From assembly GCA_016926135.1 (NCBI GenBank), contig JAFGPH010000116.1, forward strand, positions 1 to 5,115: a DNA stretch of 5,115 nt, given 5' to 3'. Shown here piece by piece: positions 1-5,115 of this stretch. The stretch is from Deltaproteobacteria bacterium (GTDB taxonomy: Bacteria > Desulfobacterota > DSM-4660 > Desulfatiglandales > HGW-15). The position numbers and the translations under genes are program-made. The notes under the pieces are model-generated. The model was not told where the DNA came from. It made no database searches and saw only the letters and a list, made by a program, of their open reading frames with translations. How positions within the stretch are numbered: position 1 is the first letter of the stretch; every line of letters starts with the position of its first letter.

Positions 1-50
1 CGAAGGGCGAACGTGGGCGCGTGCTTCGATACCTCAGCACGAACGAGCCC
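1..50. repeat. Dispersed hairpin repeat, two facing copies
   Basis: Bases 1-13 (CGAAGGGCGAACG) are the end of a minus-strand copy, cut by the window edge. Bases 24-46 are a plus-strand copy (CTTCGATACCTCAGCACGAA and on). Both match the family seen again at 1332-1475, whose approximate consensus here is CTTCGATACCTCAGGACGAAC. Short imperfect palindromes of this kind are common between genes in many GC-rich bacteria. No coding function is visible. Confidence 0.6.
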
Positions 51-143
51 GATTAACAAGATGTGAAGTTATTTTTGCGCAAACCCTAAGTGCACCTTTT
101 CAGAAATACGTTCACAAATACGGGGCGTATGGCGGGCCGCCCT

Positions 144-202
144 GGGGGTGGTCTCTCAGGACCACAACTCATCTTTATCCGTTGCCGATGACCGCCCCGT
201 AA
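144..202 (+). repeat. GGGGGTGGTCTCTCAGGACC repeat, copy 1
   Basis: Bases 144-180 match 4688-4724 at 34 of 37 positions. After a divergent 10-base stretch, 191-202 match 4735-4746 at 10 of 12, with no gap. The core folds as a hairpin: GTGGTC (148-153), loop TCTCAG, GACCAC (160-165). This copy forms part of the left arm of the element at 87-420. Confidence 0.75.
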
Positions 203-310
203 TATCGAAGCTTTTACCGTTGCAGGGACAGGGCTCTGCCCCGTTTCGGGTGTCGCAGCCTGGGGCTGCTTGTGGAAAACGCAGAATCCGGGTCCCGTCT
301 TATACGCATC

Positions 311-353
311 GGAGAAACAGTTGCGGCCTGGACGACCACCCCCGGCGCGGCCC
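311..353 (-). repeat. GGGGGTGGTC repeat, diverged inverted copy
   Basis: Read on the minus strand, this stretch keeps GGGCCGC, GGGGGTGGTC, CAGG and CAAC in the same order as 134-180, with small gaps. It is the right-arm partner of copy 1 inside the element. Its hairpin is less perfect than those of the other two copies. Confidence 0.5.
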
Positions 354-416
354 TTGACCATTGCATGCTTCCATTCACGGCTGCAGCATACGTCACCGTA
401 CTTATGAAAAGGTGCA

Positions 417-1274
417 CTAAGCGGGAGGTCCGGCTGCGATCTCCGATGATCGTATTTTGGACAACGGGGTCCTCACGGAGTGAGGCCCCTTCCACGAGGT
501 GGACTCTGATCCCAGGCTGGTGGTAGCCCCTTTGATGGCGCCCCGGCCCGCCTCTCCGATGCCCAACTTCAGGGGATGCTGTTCGGTTCTCACCGTGTAG
601 AGAAGGGATATGGAAAGGCCCAGGAAGATCCCAAAGGGACAATGTCGCGCGTTCCAAATATCGTTCAGGGGGCCCCCGATTCTCTCCACCATCCGTGCCC
701 TCATGCGCGCACATCCCCAGTTCATGGGGGCCTTCCCGAATGCCGTTCGCGCATAGGACTGCAATTCCCAGACGTCATAGAATCTCACATGATCGAAGAG
801 TGAATCACGGAAAAGCGCGTTGACCCTGCTGCAGAGGCAGTGCCAGGAGAGCCTGTTCATGACCCCGATGAACACCTTCCGCCTGGCCACCCTGCCGGCT
901 TCCATCAGGGCAGCCAGGGGTTCGTCCAGGAACTCGAGGGTGTTGATCAGGACCGCCAGATCGAACTCATTGTCATCGAAGGGGAGTTCCTCAGCCCTGC
1001 CCAGTTTCACGGGGGTGCGGTTTCCCAGGCGGTCTCTGGCCCGGCCGACCATGTAAGGGGATGCGTCGATGCCGGCCGTCTGGAGTCCCAGCCTGCTGAA
1101 TAACATGAGATGGTTCCCGTCTCCACATCCGATGTCCAGGACCCGCTCCCCCGGCTGGGGTTCCAGCATGGTGCGGACGGAGACCTCCACCATCTTCTCC
1201 ACACCCTTGCCCTGAGCGGAGCGCCGCCAGGCTTCAAAGAGCCTGGCCGAATCGGCTTCCAGAACGAGTCCCAT
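417..1274 (-). CDS. Class I SAM-dependent methyltransferase
   Basis: This 285-residue cytosolic protein should transfer a methyl group from S-adenosylmethionine; its acceptor cannot be told from sequence. The Rossmann-fold SAM site is clear: motif I VLDIGCGDG at residues 45-53, an acidic residue ending strand 2 (GID, D70), then EELPFDDNEFDLAV at about 95-108, typical of the Methyltransf_11/UbiE-like superfamily. The stretch from about 134 to 230 (FIGVMNRLSWHCLCSR, FYDVWELQSYARTAFG) would form the substrate-side region. The tail after about 235 is Ser/Gly/Pro-rich and looks unstructured; its DNA contains a 10-bp hairpin with one bulge (466-489). ATG at 1272-1274 is the first possible start, since TGA lies in frame three codons upstream. 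The ribosome site is weak (GGGTGA). The stop TAG is formed at the edge of the inverted-repeat element. The gene is divergent from the next operon and no linked pathway gene is present. Confidence 0.88.
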   Translation of the reverse strand: MGLVLEADSARLFEAWRRSAQGKGVEKMVEVSVRTMLEPQPGERVLDIGCGDGNHLMLFSRLGLQTAGIDASPYMVGRARDRLGNRTPVKLGRAEELPFDDNEFDLAVLINTLEFLDEPLAALMEAGRVARRKVFIGVMNRLSWHCLCSRVNALFRDSLFDHVRFYDVWELQSYARTAFGKAPMNWGCARMRARMVERIGGPLNDIWNARHCPFGIFLGLSISLLYTVRTEQHPLKLGIGEAGRGAIKGATTSLGSESTSWKGPHSVRTPLSKIRSSEIAAGPPA

Positions 1275-1331
1275 GGCGAGTCACCCAATGCCCTCGTAGC
1301 AAGTCTGCCAGCCATGTTCCGATCATGGTTC

Positions 1332-1475
1332 GGTATCCTTCGATACCTCGGGACAGGCTTCACCATGACCGGAAAGTGCGTTCGCCCTGAGGTATGGTTC
1401 GATGCCTCACGATGAACGGAAGATCGGACAGTTGCGGCTATTCCATCCGTTCCCCTGAAGTATCGAAGGACGAAC
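1332..1475. repeat. Cluster of TTCGATACCTC-type hairpin repeats
   Basis: Three units lie together in the divergent gap. The first (from 1332) begins with the hairpin GGTATC-CTTC-GATACC. The second is a long stem, 1379-1395 paired with 1402-1418 around loop GGTTCG: 15 of 17 positions pair, including two G-T wobbles. The third (1448-1475) is in the opposite orientation. Bases 1336-1352 and the reverse complement of 1454-1470 match at 15 of 17, so the cluster is itself bounded by inverted repeats. The family is the same as at 1-50. It may be a REP-like array or a small composite element, and it may separate transcription of the divergent genes. Confidence 0.6.
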
Positions 1476-1572
1476 ACGGGTAAAAAACATCGAAAAGATC
1501 ATCAGCGTTTGCTTTTCGATCAAACCTGCCGTGACAGCGGCAGGCGGCCAGGCTGTCTTCTTTCTTCTGAAG

Positions 1573-1601
1573 AGGGTAGCGAATATATGGAAGAATGTCA
1601 A
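1573..1601 (-). promoter_or_regulatory. Candidate sigma70-like promoter, minus strand
   Basis: A perfect minus-strand TTGACA (1596-1601) is followed after 17 bases by TACCCT (1573-1578), a poor -10 box. It would point towards the methyltransferase, leaving a leader of nearly 300 bases that crosses the hairpin repeats. This rests only on the -35 box and the spacing. Confidence 0.25.
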
Positions 1602-1624
1602 CCGGGCACTTTGCCCTTAATTCC

Positions 1625-1653
1625 TTGATGATCTTGCTCTTTTCTGCTATTTC
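1625..1653 (+). promoter_or_regulatory. Candidate promoter for the B-box-like/HAD operon
   Basis: TTGATG (1625-1630), a 17-base spacer and TATTTC (1648-1653) give a weak sigma70-like arrangement. It would start transcription about 25 bases before the ATG at 1684, leaving a short leader that contains the ribosome site. Neither box is strong. Confidence 0.3.
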
Positions 1654-1671
1654 CATGCCGGGAAGACAAAG

Positions 1672-1676
1672 GGAGG
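1672..1676 (+). promoter_or_regulatory. Ribosome binding site deciding the 1684 start
   Basis: GGAGG lies seven bases before ATG at 1684. A TTG two codons upstream (1678) is in frame but would sit almost on top of this site, so ATG is the better start. Confidence 0.75.
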
Positions 1677-1683
1677 TTTGCTC

Positions 1684-1893
1684 ATGAAATGCCGCTTTCA
1701 CCCCGAACGGGACGCATCCGTGATCTGCGACAAGATGGGAGTCGGATACTGCCAGGAGTGTCTCGATGAATGCGAGGCGTGCACGGACCCCTGCGGTTAC
1801 TGCACTTCACGGCCTCGCTGCCTTATCTGGGCGCTTTGCCGCAAGAGTGAGAAGAGATATCGTCTGGAGAAGGGGGCCAAGGGTGAGGTGTGA
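1684..1893 (+). CDS. Small Cys-rich B-box-like zinc-binding protein
   Basis: This 69-residue protein has ten cysteines (residues 3, 15, 23, 26, 30, 33, 37, 40, 46, 52) and one histidine. Its first half follows a B-box-type zinc-finger pattern: C3-x2-H6, C15, then C23-x2-C26. The residue expected to complete a CxxC with C15 is methionine (CDKM), so one ligand of the usual set is missing or supplied elsewhere. Further pairs C30/C33 and C37/C40, then C46 and C52, could bind a second metal. The tail from about 53 is basic and charged. There is no signal peptide or membrane segment, so it is probably cytosolic. It has a strong ribosome site and overlaps the next gene by 11 bases, implying co-translation with the HAD phosphatase. 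A role in binding metal, protein or nucleic acid is possible; none is shown. Confidence 0.82.
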   Translation: MKCRFHPERDASVICDKMGVGYCQECLDECEACTDPCGYCTSRPRCLIWALCRKSEKRYRLEKGAKGEV

Positions 1894-2518
1894 ACTCTCA
1901 CCCCGTGCCTCAAAGGTCAGGGGGGTGCTCTTTGACTTCGACGGCACCCTCACCAGGCCGGGGGCCATCGATTTTGCAGCCATCAAGCGGGAGATCCGAT
2001 GCCCGGAAGGGACCGCCATCCTGGAGTATCTGGACACCCTTCCCCCTGCCGAGAGATCCGCTCTCCTGAAGGTCCTGGAACAGAGGGAGGCAGAGGCCGC
2101 CCTGGCTTCGGTTCCCAACGAGGGAGCCGAGAAGTGCCTCCTGGCCCTGAAGCACAAAGGCATCCCCTTCGGGATTCTCACCCGGAACAGCATGACCTCC
2201 ATATGCCTTGCCCTTCAGAAATTCGAGGGGATTCGGCCCGAGGATTTCACGGCCGTCATTACCCGTGAGGATTCCCTTCCCAAGCCTCACCCCGACGGCG
2301 TTTTCCAGGCCGCCCGGCGTATGGGCTTCACGGTCTCCGCGCTGATGGTCGTGGGCGATTTCCGGTTTGACATTCTGGCAGGAAAGGCCGCCGGGGCCTT
2401 CACCGTGTTGCTGCGAAACGAGGGACCGTCTGTCATGGCCCGGGGCGACCCCGAACCGGACTGTACGATCCTTCACCTGCAGGGGGTTCTGGATATCCTG
2501 GGGGTCACCTCCCCATGA
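1883..2518 (+). CDS. HAD-superfamily phosphatase (subfamily IA type)
   Basis: This 211-residue cytosolic hydrolase probably removes phosphate from a small molecule through an aspartyl-phosphate intermediate; the substrate is unknown. All four HAD motifs are present: motif I FDFDGTLT (residues 17-24, nucleophile D18, acid/base D20), motif II ILTRN (T100), motif III lysine in LPKPHP (K134), and motif IV VVGDFRFDI (D159, D163). Residues about 25-90 form a small helical cap, as in phosphoglycolate phosphatase and beta-phosphoglucomutase relatives. The likely start is GTG at 1883, six bases after AGGGGG (1871-1876). An in-frame ATG at 1766 lies deep in the upstream gene and would add a basic, unconserved-looking extension. 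The start overlaps the end of the Cys-rich gene by 11 bases, suggesting translational coupling. The 3' end overlaps the opposing transglycosylase gene by 14 bases. Confidence 0.88.
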   Translation: MRCELSPRASKVRGVLFDFDGTLTRPGAIDFAAIKREIRCPEGTAILEYLDTLPPAERSALLKVLEQREAEAALASVPNEGAEKCLLALKHKGIPFGILTRNSMTSICLALQKFEGIRPEDFTAVITREDSLPKPHPDGVFQAARRMGFTVSALMVVGDFRFDILAGKAAGAFTVLLRNEGPSVMARGDPEPDCTILHLQGVLDILGVTSP

Positions 2519-4364
2519 CCTGCACTACCTGGCCGGGGAAGATGGTGCTTTTCGGTGACAGATTGTTCAACTTGAGGAACTCGGAAAGGTCCATGTCGTG
2601 TTTCCTTGCGATGTGGGAGGGGGAGTCGCCGTCCTTCACCTTATAGGTCTTCGTTTTCGTCGTATTGGTGGTTCCCGGGCCGGGCAGGATCATCAGGACC
2701 TGACCCTCCCTGAGGTTCGGTGAAGACAGCTTGTTCAACGTCCTGAGATTCTTGGTTGTCGTGTTGTAACGTCCGGCGATTTTCCAGAGGCTGTCTCCCG
2801 GCTTGACCACATACTCGATCACCTTGGACGTGGGTCTGGAATCCGCCGCAGAGGCCTTCCCGGCCAGCACAGGGGCATAGCCTTTCTGGGTCGGGATCTT
2901 CAGGGTCCAGCCCACATTGACCCGCTCGCCTTTGCCAAGGCCGTTCATGCCTTTGATCGCCTTGGTGGTGGTCTTGTATTTCCTCGCAATACTTGCCAGG
3001 GTTTCTCCCTTCTTCACCGTGTGAAGGAGATAGGATGGCGAGGATGAGTAACGACGGAAGGAATGGACGTTGCTCTCGGGGATGTCGCTGAGCTTTGCAA
3101 GGAGGACGTCGCCCTTCCCCTTGGGCACCTTGAGGGGATAAGGGCTGTCCGGTGTCATGTCCTGCCTGAGTTCCGCATTCAATTCCTGGAGCAAGTCGCA
3201 GTCCACGTCGAGACGGGCTGCAATCGTCTTCAGCTGCACCTTCTTGTTGATGGTCACCTCCTCCACCCGGATCTCCTCATCGAGGTGGGGAAGGGCGACC
3301 CCGTGCGCCTCGGGGTTGTTGACGATGTGAAGCACGGCCAGCAATCTGGGGACGTACGCCGCCGTTTCCCGGGGAAGTTTTTCGTAGAGGTCCCAGAAGT
3401 GGTCCAGGTAGTTAATCCGCTGGGTCTTGATACGGTTGAGGACGGCCCACTCTCCGCAGTTGTACCCGGCAAGCGCGGTGGTCCAGTCCCCGAACATCTG
3501 GTGGAGATCCTTGAGGTAGGCGATGGCCGCCATGGTCGACTTCTCCGGATCCATCCTCTCGTCGATCCAGGTATCCCTCTTGAGTCCGTACTTGTATCCC
3601 GTGGATGCGATGAACTGCCACAGGCCCAGGGCCCGTGCCCTGGAAAAGGCTCTCACCTTGAAACCGCTTTCGATGAGCGGCAGCCAGGAGAGTTCTTTTG
3701 GCATGCCCGCTTCTTCCAGGGCCTTGAGGATGGCGGGGCGATACTTCCCTGAGCGACGGTATGCGGAAAGGAAGAAGTCTTTCTCCCTCCCCGTGAAGGA
3801 AGCGATCTCCCTCTTCACGTGGTCATTCATCACGAGAGGAATCGCCTTGTAGGTTCCGTTGGCGACCGTGAACCTGGAGGCATACACTTCCACGATTCGC
3901 TTGGCGATGGTGATCCGGAGATCTTCCCTCTGCTGGATGAGGTCCGGATCGTCGTCCGTCTCTACCTGCAGGATCAGGGAGTAGGCCTTGTCCAGGGCAT
4001 CCACGGCGTTTTCGTGGTTCCCCTGTTCCCAGTAGTCGCTGGAGGCCTGCAGGAGTTCCAGGGCCGAATCGATCATTTCCTGATGGCTCGCCCGGGAGGC
4101 CGGCGACTGTGGGGTTCCGTCTTTTCCTGCGGGATCCGAATAACCCGGTCGAGCCCTGTCGCGGGCCTCCCCGGTCATATTAAGGACGGCTGCCTCACGG
4201 TCCCACCGGCCCTGACCCGCCTTGCCCGCGCTTTCCTCCTGTACGACCCCGTTGTGCCCCAGGGTCCCGCAGCCCGGAAATACAAAAAGGCCGGAGAGCG
4301 ACAGAAGCAGGATCTGCGCACACCGGCCCCGTAAGGATCTTTTTTCCACTTTGTCTTCCCCCAT
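2505..4364 (-). CDS. mltD: MltD-like membrane-bound lytic murein transglycosylase with LysM domains
   Basis: This protein of up to 619 residues should cleave peptidoglycan glycan strands from the periplasmic face of the outer membrane, forming 1,6-anhydro ends. The N-terminus has a basic segment, a hydrophobic core (18-29) and a lipobox-like FPGC with C32 as the lipidation site. Residues 33-95 are a low-complexity linker and 96-160 a helical region. The SLT domain spans about 222-335, with LSWLPLIESGF holding the catalytic E232, GLWQF at 247-251 and AGYNCG at 299-304. A degenerate LysM-like segment (about 368-415) precedes three clear LysM domains at about 446-491, 516-560 and 572-616. This is longer than E. 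coli MltD, about 450 residues as I recall it. Start: ATG at 4364 directly follows a run of eight Gs, while an in-frame GTG at 4349 has GGGGGA at a better distance (seven bases); both keep the signal peptide. It stands alone on its strand. Confidence 0.93.
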   Translation of the reverse strand: MGEDKVEKRSLRGRCAQILLLSLSGLFVFPGCGTLGHNGVVQEESAGKAGQGRWDREAAVLNMTGEARDRARPGYSDPAGKDGTPQSPASRASHQEMIDSALELLQASSDYWEQGNHENAVDALDKAYSLILQVETDDDPDLIQQREDLRITIAKRIVEVYASRFTVANGTYKAIPLVMNDHVKREIASFTGREKDFFLSAYRRSGKYRPAILKALEEAGMPKELSWLPLIESGFKVRAFSRARALGLWQFIASTGYKYGLKRDTWIDERMDPEKSTMAAIAYLKDLHQMFGDWTTALAGYNCGEWAVLNRIKTQRINYLDHFWDLYEKLPRETAAYVPRLLAVLHIVNNPEAHGVALPHLDEEIRVEEVTINKKVQLKTIAARLDVDCDLLQELNAELRQDMTPDSPYPLKVPKGKGDVLLAKLSDIPESNVHSFRRYSSSPSYLLHTVKKGETLASIARKYKTTTKAIKGMNGLGKGERVNVGWTLKIPTQKGYAPVLAGKASAADSRPTSKVIEYVVKPGDSLWKIAGRYNTTTKNLRTLNKLSSPNLREGQVLMILPGPGTTNTTKTKTYKVKDGDSPSHIARKHDMDLSEFLKLNNLSPKSTIFPGQVVQVMGR

Positions 4365-4409
4365 CCCCCCCCGCAGTTCGTTCCGGCTTCATGAAGAGAT
4401 AAAACGTTC

Positions 4410-4428
4410 CGGCCTTGTCGGAAGGCCG
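4410..4428 (-). promoter_or_regulatory. Hairpin in the upstream region of the transglycosylase gene
   Basis: CGGCCTT (4410-4416) and AAGGCCG (4422-4428) form a perfect 7-bp stem with a 5-base loop. In the direction of the transglycosylase gene the stem is followed by GAACGTTTTATC, about 45 bases before the start codon. It could be an attenuator, the weak terminator of an upstream transcript, or a leader structure. The T run is short and five bases off the stem. Confidence 0.3.
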
Positions 4429-4479
4429 ATGATCGAAACGCGCATGGTCACATGTACGCTCGCCCCCACAGATCAAAAT

Positions 4480-4526
4480 CCCCCTCTCCACCCAAATGGG
4501 GGGAGAGGGCAAGGGTGAGGGGGGCA
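4480..4526. repeat. CCCTCTCC/GGAGAGGG dispersed hairpin repeat
   Basis: CCCTCTCCACCC (4482-4493) pairs with GGGGGGAGAGGG (4498-4509) at 11 of 12 positions around an AAAT loop. It is followed by CAAGGGTGAGGGGGG. This resembles an intergenic repeat met in many proteobacteria, of the form CCCTCTCC...GGAGAGGGnnAGGGTGAGG; that comparison is from memory. No T run follows, so it is not an obvious terminator. Confidence 0.65.
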
Positions 4527-4687
4527 TTTTCACGGTGAGGCACTGGATGTACCTGCTGCTTTTGAGTGGTGGAGTATAAATGAATCGATTAGAATGGTCA
4601 AGAAGATTCATTGGGTGTCGTGTCCCCTCAATACCACAACATATTGTGTAGGCGTGATGTGAACCATTCGCCTGTGAGCGGGCTGTG

Positions 4688-4746
4688 GGGGGTGGTCTCT
4701 CAGGACCGCAACGGATCTTTATCCTGAGCAAGTAACCGCTCCATAA
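4688..4746 (+). repeat. GGGGGTGGTCTCTCAGGACC repeat, copy 2
   Basis: This is the partner of 144-202, matching at 34 of 37 and then 10 of 12 positions. Its core hairpin GTGGTC-TCTCAG-GACCGC carries one G-T wobble (4692-4709). No GTGCACC terminal repeat and no inverted partner is visible nearby, so it is either a solo repeat or a decayed part of an element like 87-420. Confidence 0.7.
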
Positions 4747-4857
4747 GAAGAAAGGCTCCCGTACACGGTGAAAGGCACCAGGATCAAAGAGAAAGAAACT
4801 TCAGGTTTGCCTGCCTTGAGCTTTGAGCCTTCTTCCCGTCTTTTTGGACACCATCCC

Positions 4858-4886
4858 TTGATTCTTCCCTCATTTCCGGATATAGT
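4858..4886 (+). promoter_or_regulatory. Sigma70-like promoter for the right-edge genes
   Basis: TTGATT (4858-4863), a 17-base spacer and TATAGT (4881-4886) form the best promoter in the window. Transcription would start near 4893, about 24 bases before the ATG at 4917 and 77 before the one at 4970. Confidence 0.6.
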
Positions 4887-4916
4887 GTGACGGCCTCTCA
4901 GAGCGGAAGGATGCCC

Positions 4917-4982
4917 ATGTGCCCGTCCCCGGAGAGCACAAATGACGGTGTTGACGGGAAGTGCGTGAGATGTCGGAATTGA
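4917..4982 (+). CDS. Possible 21-residue leader ORF with a CxxC motif
   Basis: An ATG at 4917 has a strong ribosome site, GGAAGG (4905-4910), six bases upstream and lies just after a good promoter. It reads 21 codons to TGA (4980-4982), starting MCPSPES and ending GKCVRCRN. It overlaps the start of the zinc-finger gene (4970) by 13 bases in another frame, an arrangement fit for translational coupling or leader control. An in-frame ATG at 4911 touches the ribosome site and is less likely. Against it: the ORF is very short and could be chance. It does not continue into the next protein by a simple frameshift. Confidence 0.35.
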   Translation: MCPSPESTNDGVDGKCVRCRN

Positions 4983-5115
4983 AGGTCATATCATCATCCA
5001 GGAACAACGGTAACCGGAGGAGGTGCCTGTCCTGCGGGACCCACGAAATGAGGCAGCGAAGACGTTACTGCTCCAAGGAGTGCCGGCAGCAGATGGTCTG
5101 GGTCCTTTCCCTGTC
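4970..5115 (+). CDS. Zinc-finger protein, N-terminus only (cut by window edge)
   Basis: Forty-eight codons are visible and the frame stays open to the window end. A basic stretch (residues 11-18) leads into C19-x2-C22 and, eleven residues later, C34-x3-C38 within RRRYCSKECRQQ. This treble-clef-like CxxC...YCSxxCR pattern occurs in zinc-binding proteins of many roles, so the function stays open until the rest is seen. The likely start is ATG at 4970, with GGGAAG (4956-4961) eight bases upstream. GTG at 4961 is in frame but overlaps that site, and TGA at 4952-4954 closes the frame above it. The gene lies downstream of the promoter at 4858 and overlaps the possible leader ORF. Confidence 0.7.
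   Translation, partial: MSELKVISSSRNNGNRRRCLSCGTHEMRQRRRYCSKECRQQMVWVLSL

Larger units (their letters stand above)
87..420. mobile_element. MITE-like non-autonomous element with terminal inverted repeats
   Basis: Bases 90-110 and the reverse complement of 397-417 match at 19 of 21 positions, and the outer 13 (GTGCACCTTTTCA) are identical. Both ends are flanked by TAA in direct orientation (87-89 and 418-420), a possible 3-bp target duplication. A second inverted pair lies further in (134-180 against 311-353), so the two arms mirror each other imperfectly over about 90 bases around a centre at 181-310. The centre contains the perfect small hairpin GCAGCC-TGG-GGCTGC (255-269). No transposase fits in 328 bp and the open frames inside are not convincing, so movement in trans is inferred. 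The element begins at the stop codon of the methyltransferase gene. It could instead be a structured 3' untranslated region or RNA. A 3-bp duplication can arise by chance, so the repeats are firmer than the claim of mobility. Confidence 0.6.
4365..4857. other. Gene-free gap with repeats
   Basis: I see no convincing gene in this stretch. It holds the leader hairpin at 4410-4428, the palindrome CTTCATGAAG (4387-4396), the hairpin repeat at 4480-4526 and the GGGGGTGGTC repeat at 4688-4746. The part at 4527-4687 shows only a weak inverted pair (CACAA-CATA-TTGTG, 4635-4648). The open frames crossing the gap are repeat-derived or lack ribosome sites. No clear promoter for the transglycosylase gene was found here. 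Confidence 0.6.

Noticed and set aside
86..361. Minus-strand open frame of 91 codons within the left element
   Set aside because: It runs from inside the element out through its left terminal repeat, has no recognisable domain, and shares only the repeat-derived CGPERPPP stretch with another spurious frame near 4700.
87..420. Left element considered as a full insertion sequence or a CRISPR-like array
   Set aside because: It is too short for a transposase, and its repeats are inverted rather than regularly spaced direct repeats.
1438..1701. Minus-strand open frame of 87 codons in the divergent gap
   Set aside because: It starts at GTG inside the Cys-rich gene, has no ribosome site at either possible start, and its last third is translated hairpin-repeat DNA. 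The middle reads somewhat protein-like, so a decayed gene is not fully excluded.
1910..2476. Minus-strand open frame of 188 codons opposite the HAD gene
   Set aside because: The other strand encodes all four HAD motifs, and this frame shows no domain.
3063..3752. Plus-strand open frame of 229 codons opposite the transglycosylase
   Set aside because: It is a shadow of the well-supported SLT/LysM gene on the other strand, a usual effect of high GC coding DNA.
4480..4509. Hairpin considered as an intrinsic terminator
   Set aside because: Neither side is followed by a T run, and the sequence fits a dispersed repeat better.
4195..4731. Minus-strand open frame of 178 codons upstream of the transglycosylase
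   Set aside because: It crosses two repeat families and the transglycosylase start in another frame. Its composition is not protein-like and no ribosome site is seen.

Overview
The window looks like chromosomal DNA from a GC-rich Gram-negative bacterium. A lipoprotein-type MltD-like murein transglycosylase shows a periplasm and outer membrane. The style of the small Cys-rich protein and the HAD phosphatase, together with the intergenic repeats, would fit Desulfobacterota (the former Deltaproteobacteria); that placement is inference. Four complete protein genes are well supported, and a fifth is cut by the right edge. No tRNA, rRNA, CRISPR array or transposase gene was seen.

Layout. 1-416 has no gene. 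It holds a pair of small dispersed hairpin repeats at the left edge, then a MITE-like element of about 330 bp (87-420) bounded by 21-bp terminal inverted repeats and a possible TAA target duplication. The element abuts the stop codon of a class I SAM-dependent methyltransferase (417-1274, minus). 1275-1683 is the divergent gap and carries a cluster of hairpin repeats of the TTCGATACCTCAGGACGAACG type, then a weak candidate promoter. Next comes a two-gene plus-strand operon: a 69-residue, 10-cysteine B-box-like protein (1684-1893), overlapped by 11 bases by a GTG-started HAD-family phosphatase (1883-2518). That gene runs tail-to-tail, with a 14-base overlap, into an MltD-like lytic transglycosylase with three clear LysM domains (2505-4364, minus). 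The gap 4365-4857 holds a leader hairpin, a CCCTCTCC/GGAGAGGG hairpin repeat and a second copy of a motif found inside the left element. At the right edge a good sigma70-like promoter (4858-4886) precedes a possible 21-codon leader ORF and the start of a zinc-finger protein (4970 onward, incomplete).

The genes do not form one pathway. The transglycosylase acts on peptidoglycan, the phosphatase and methyltransferase are cytosolic enzymes of unknown substrate, and the two Cys-rich proteins are probably zinc-binding. The most unusual content is the intergenic DNA: each of the three larger gaps carries inverted or dispersed repeats. The element at 87-420 is the best candidate for something undescribed. 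It sits exactly at a stop codon, which would read the same with or without it.
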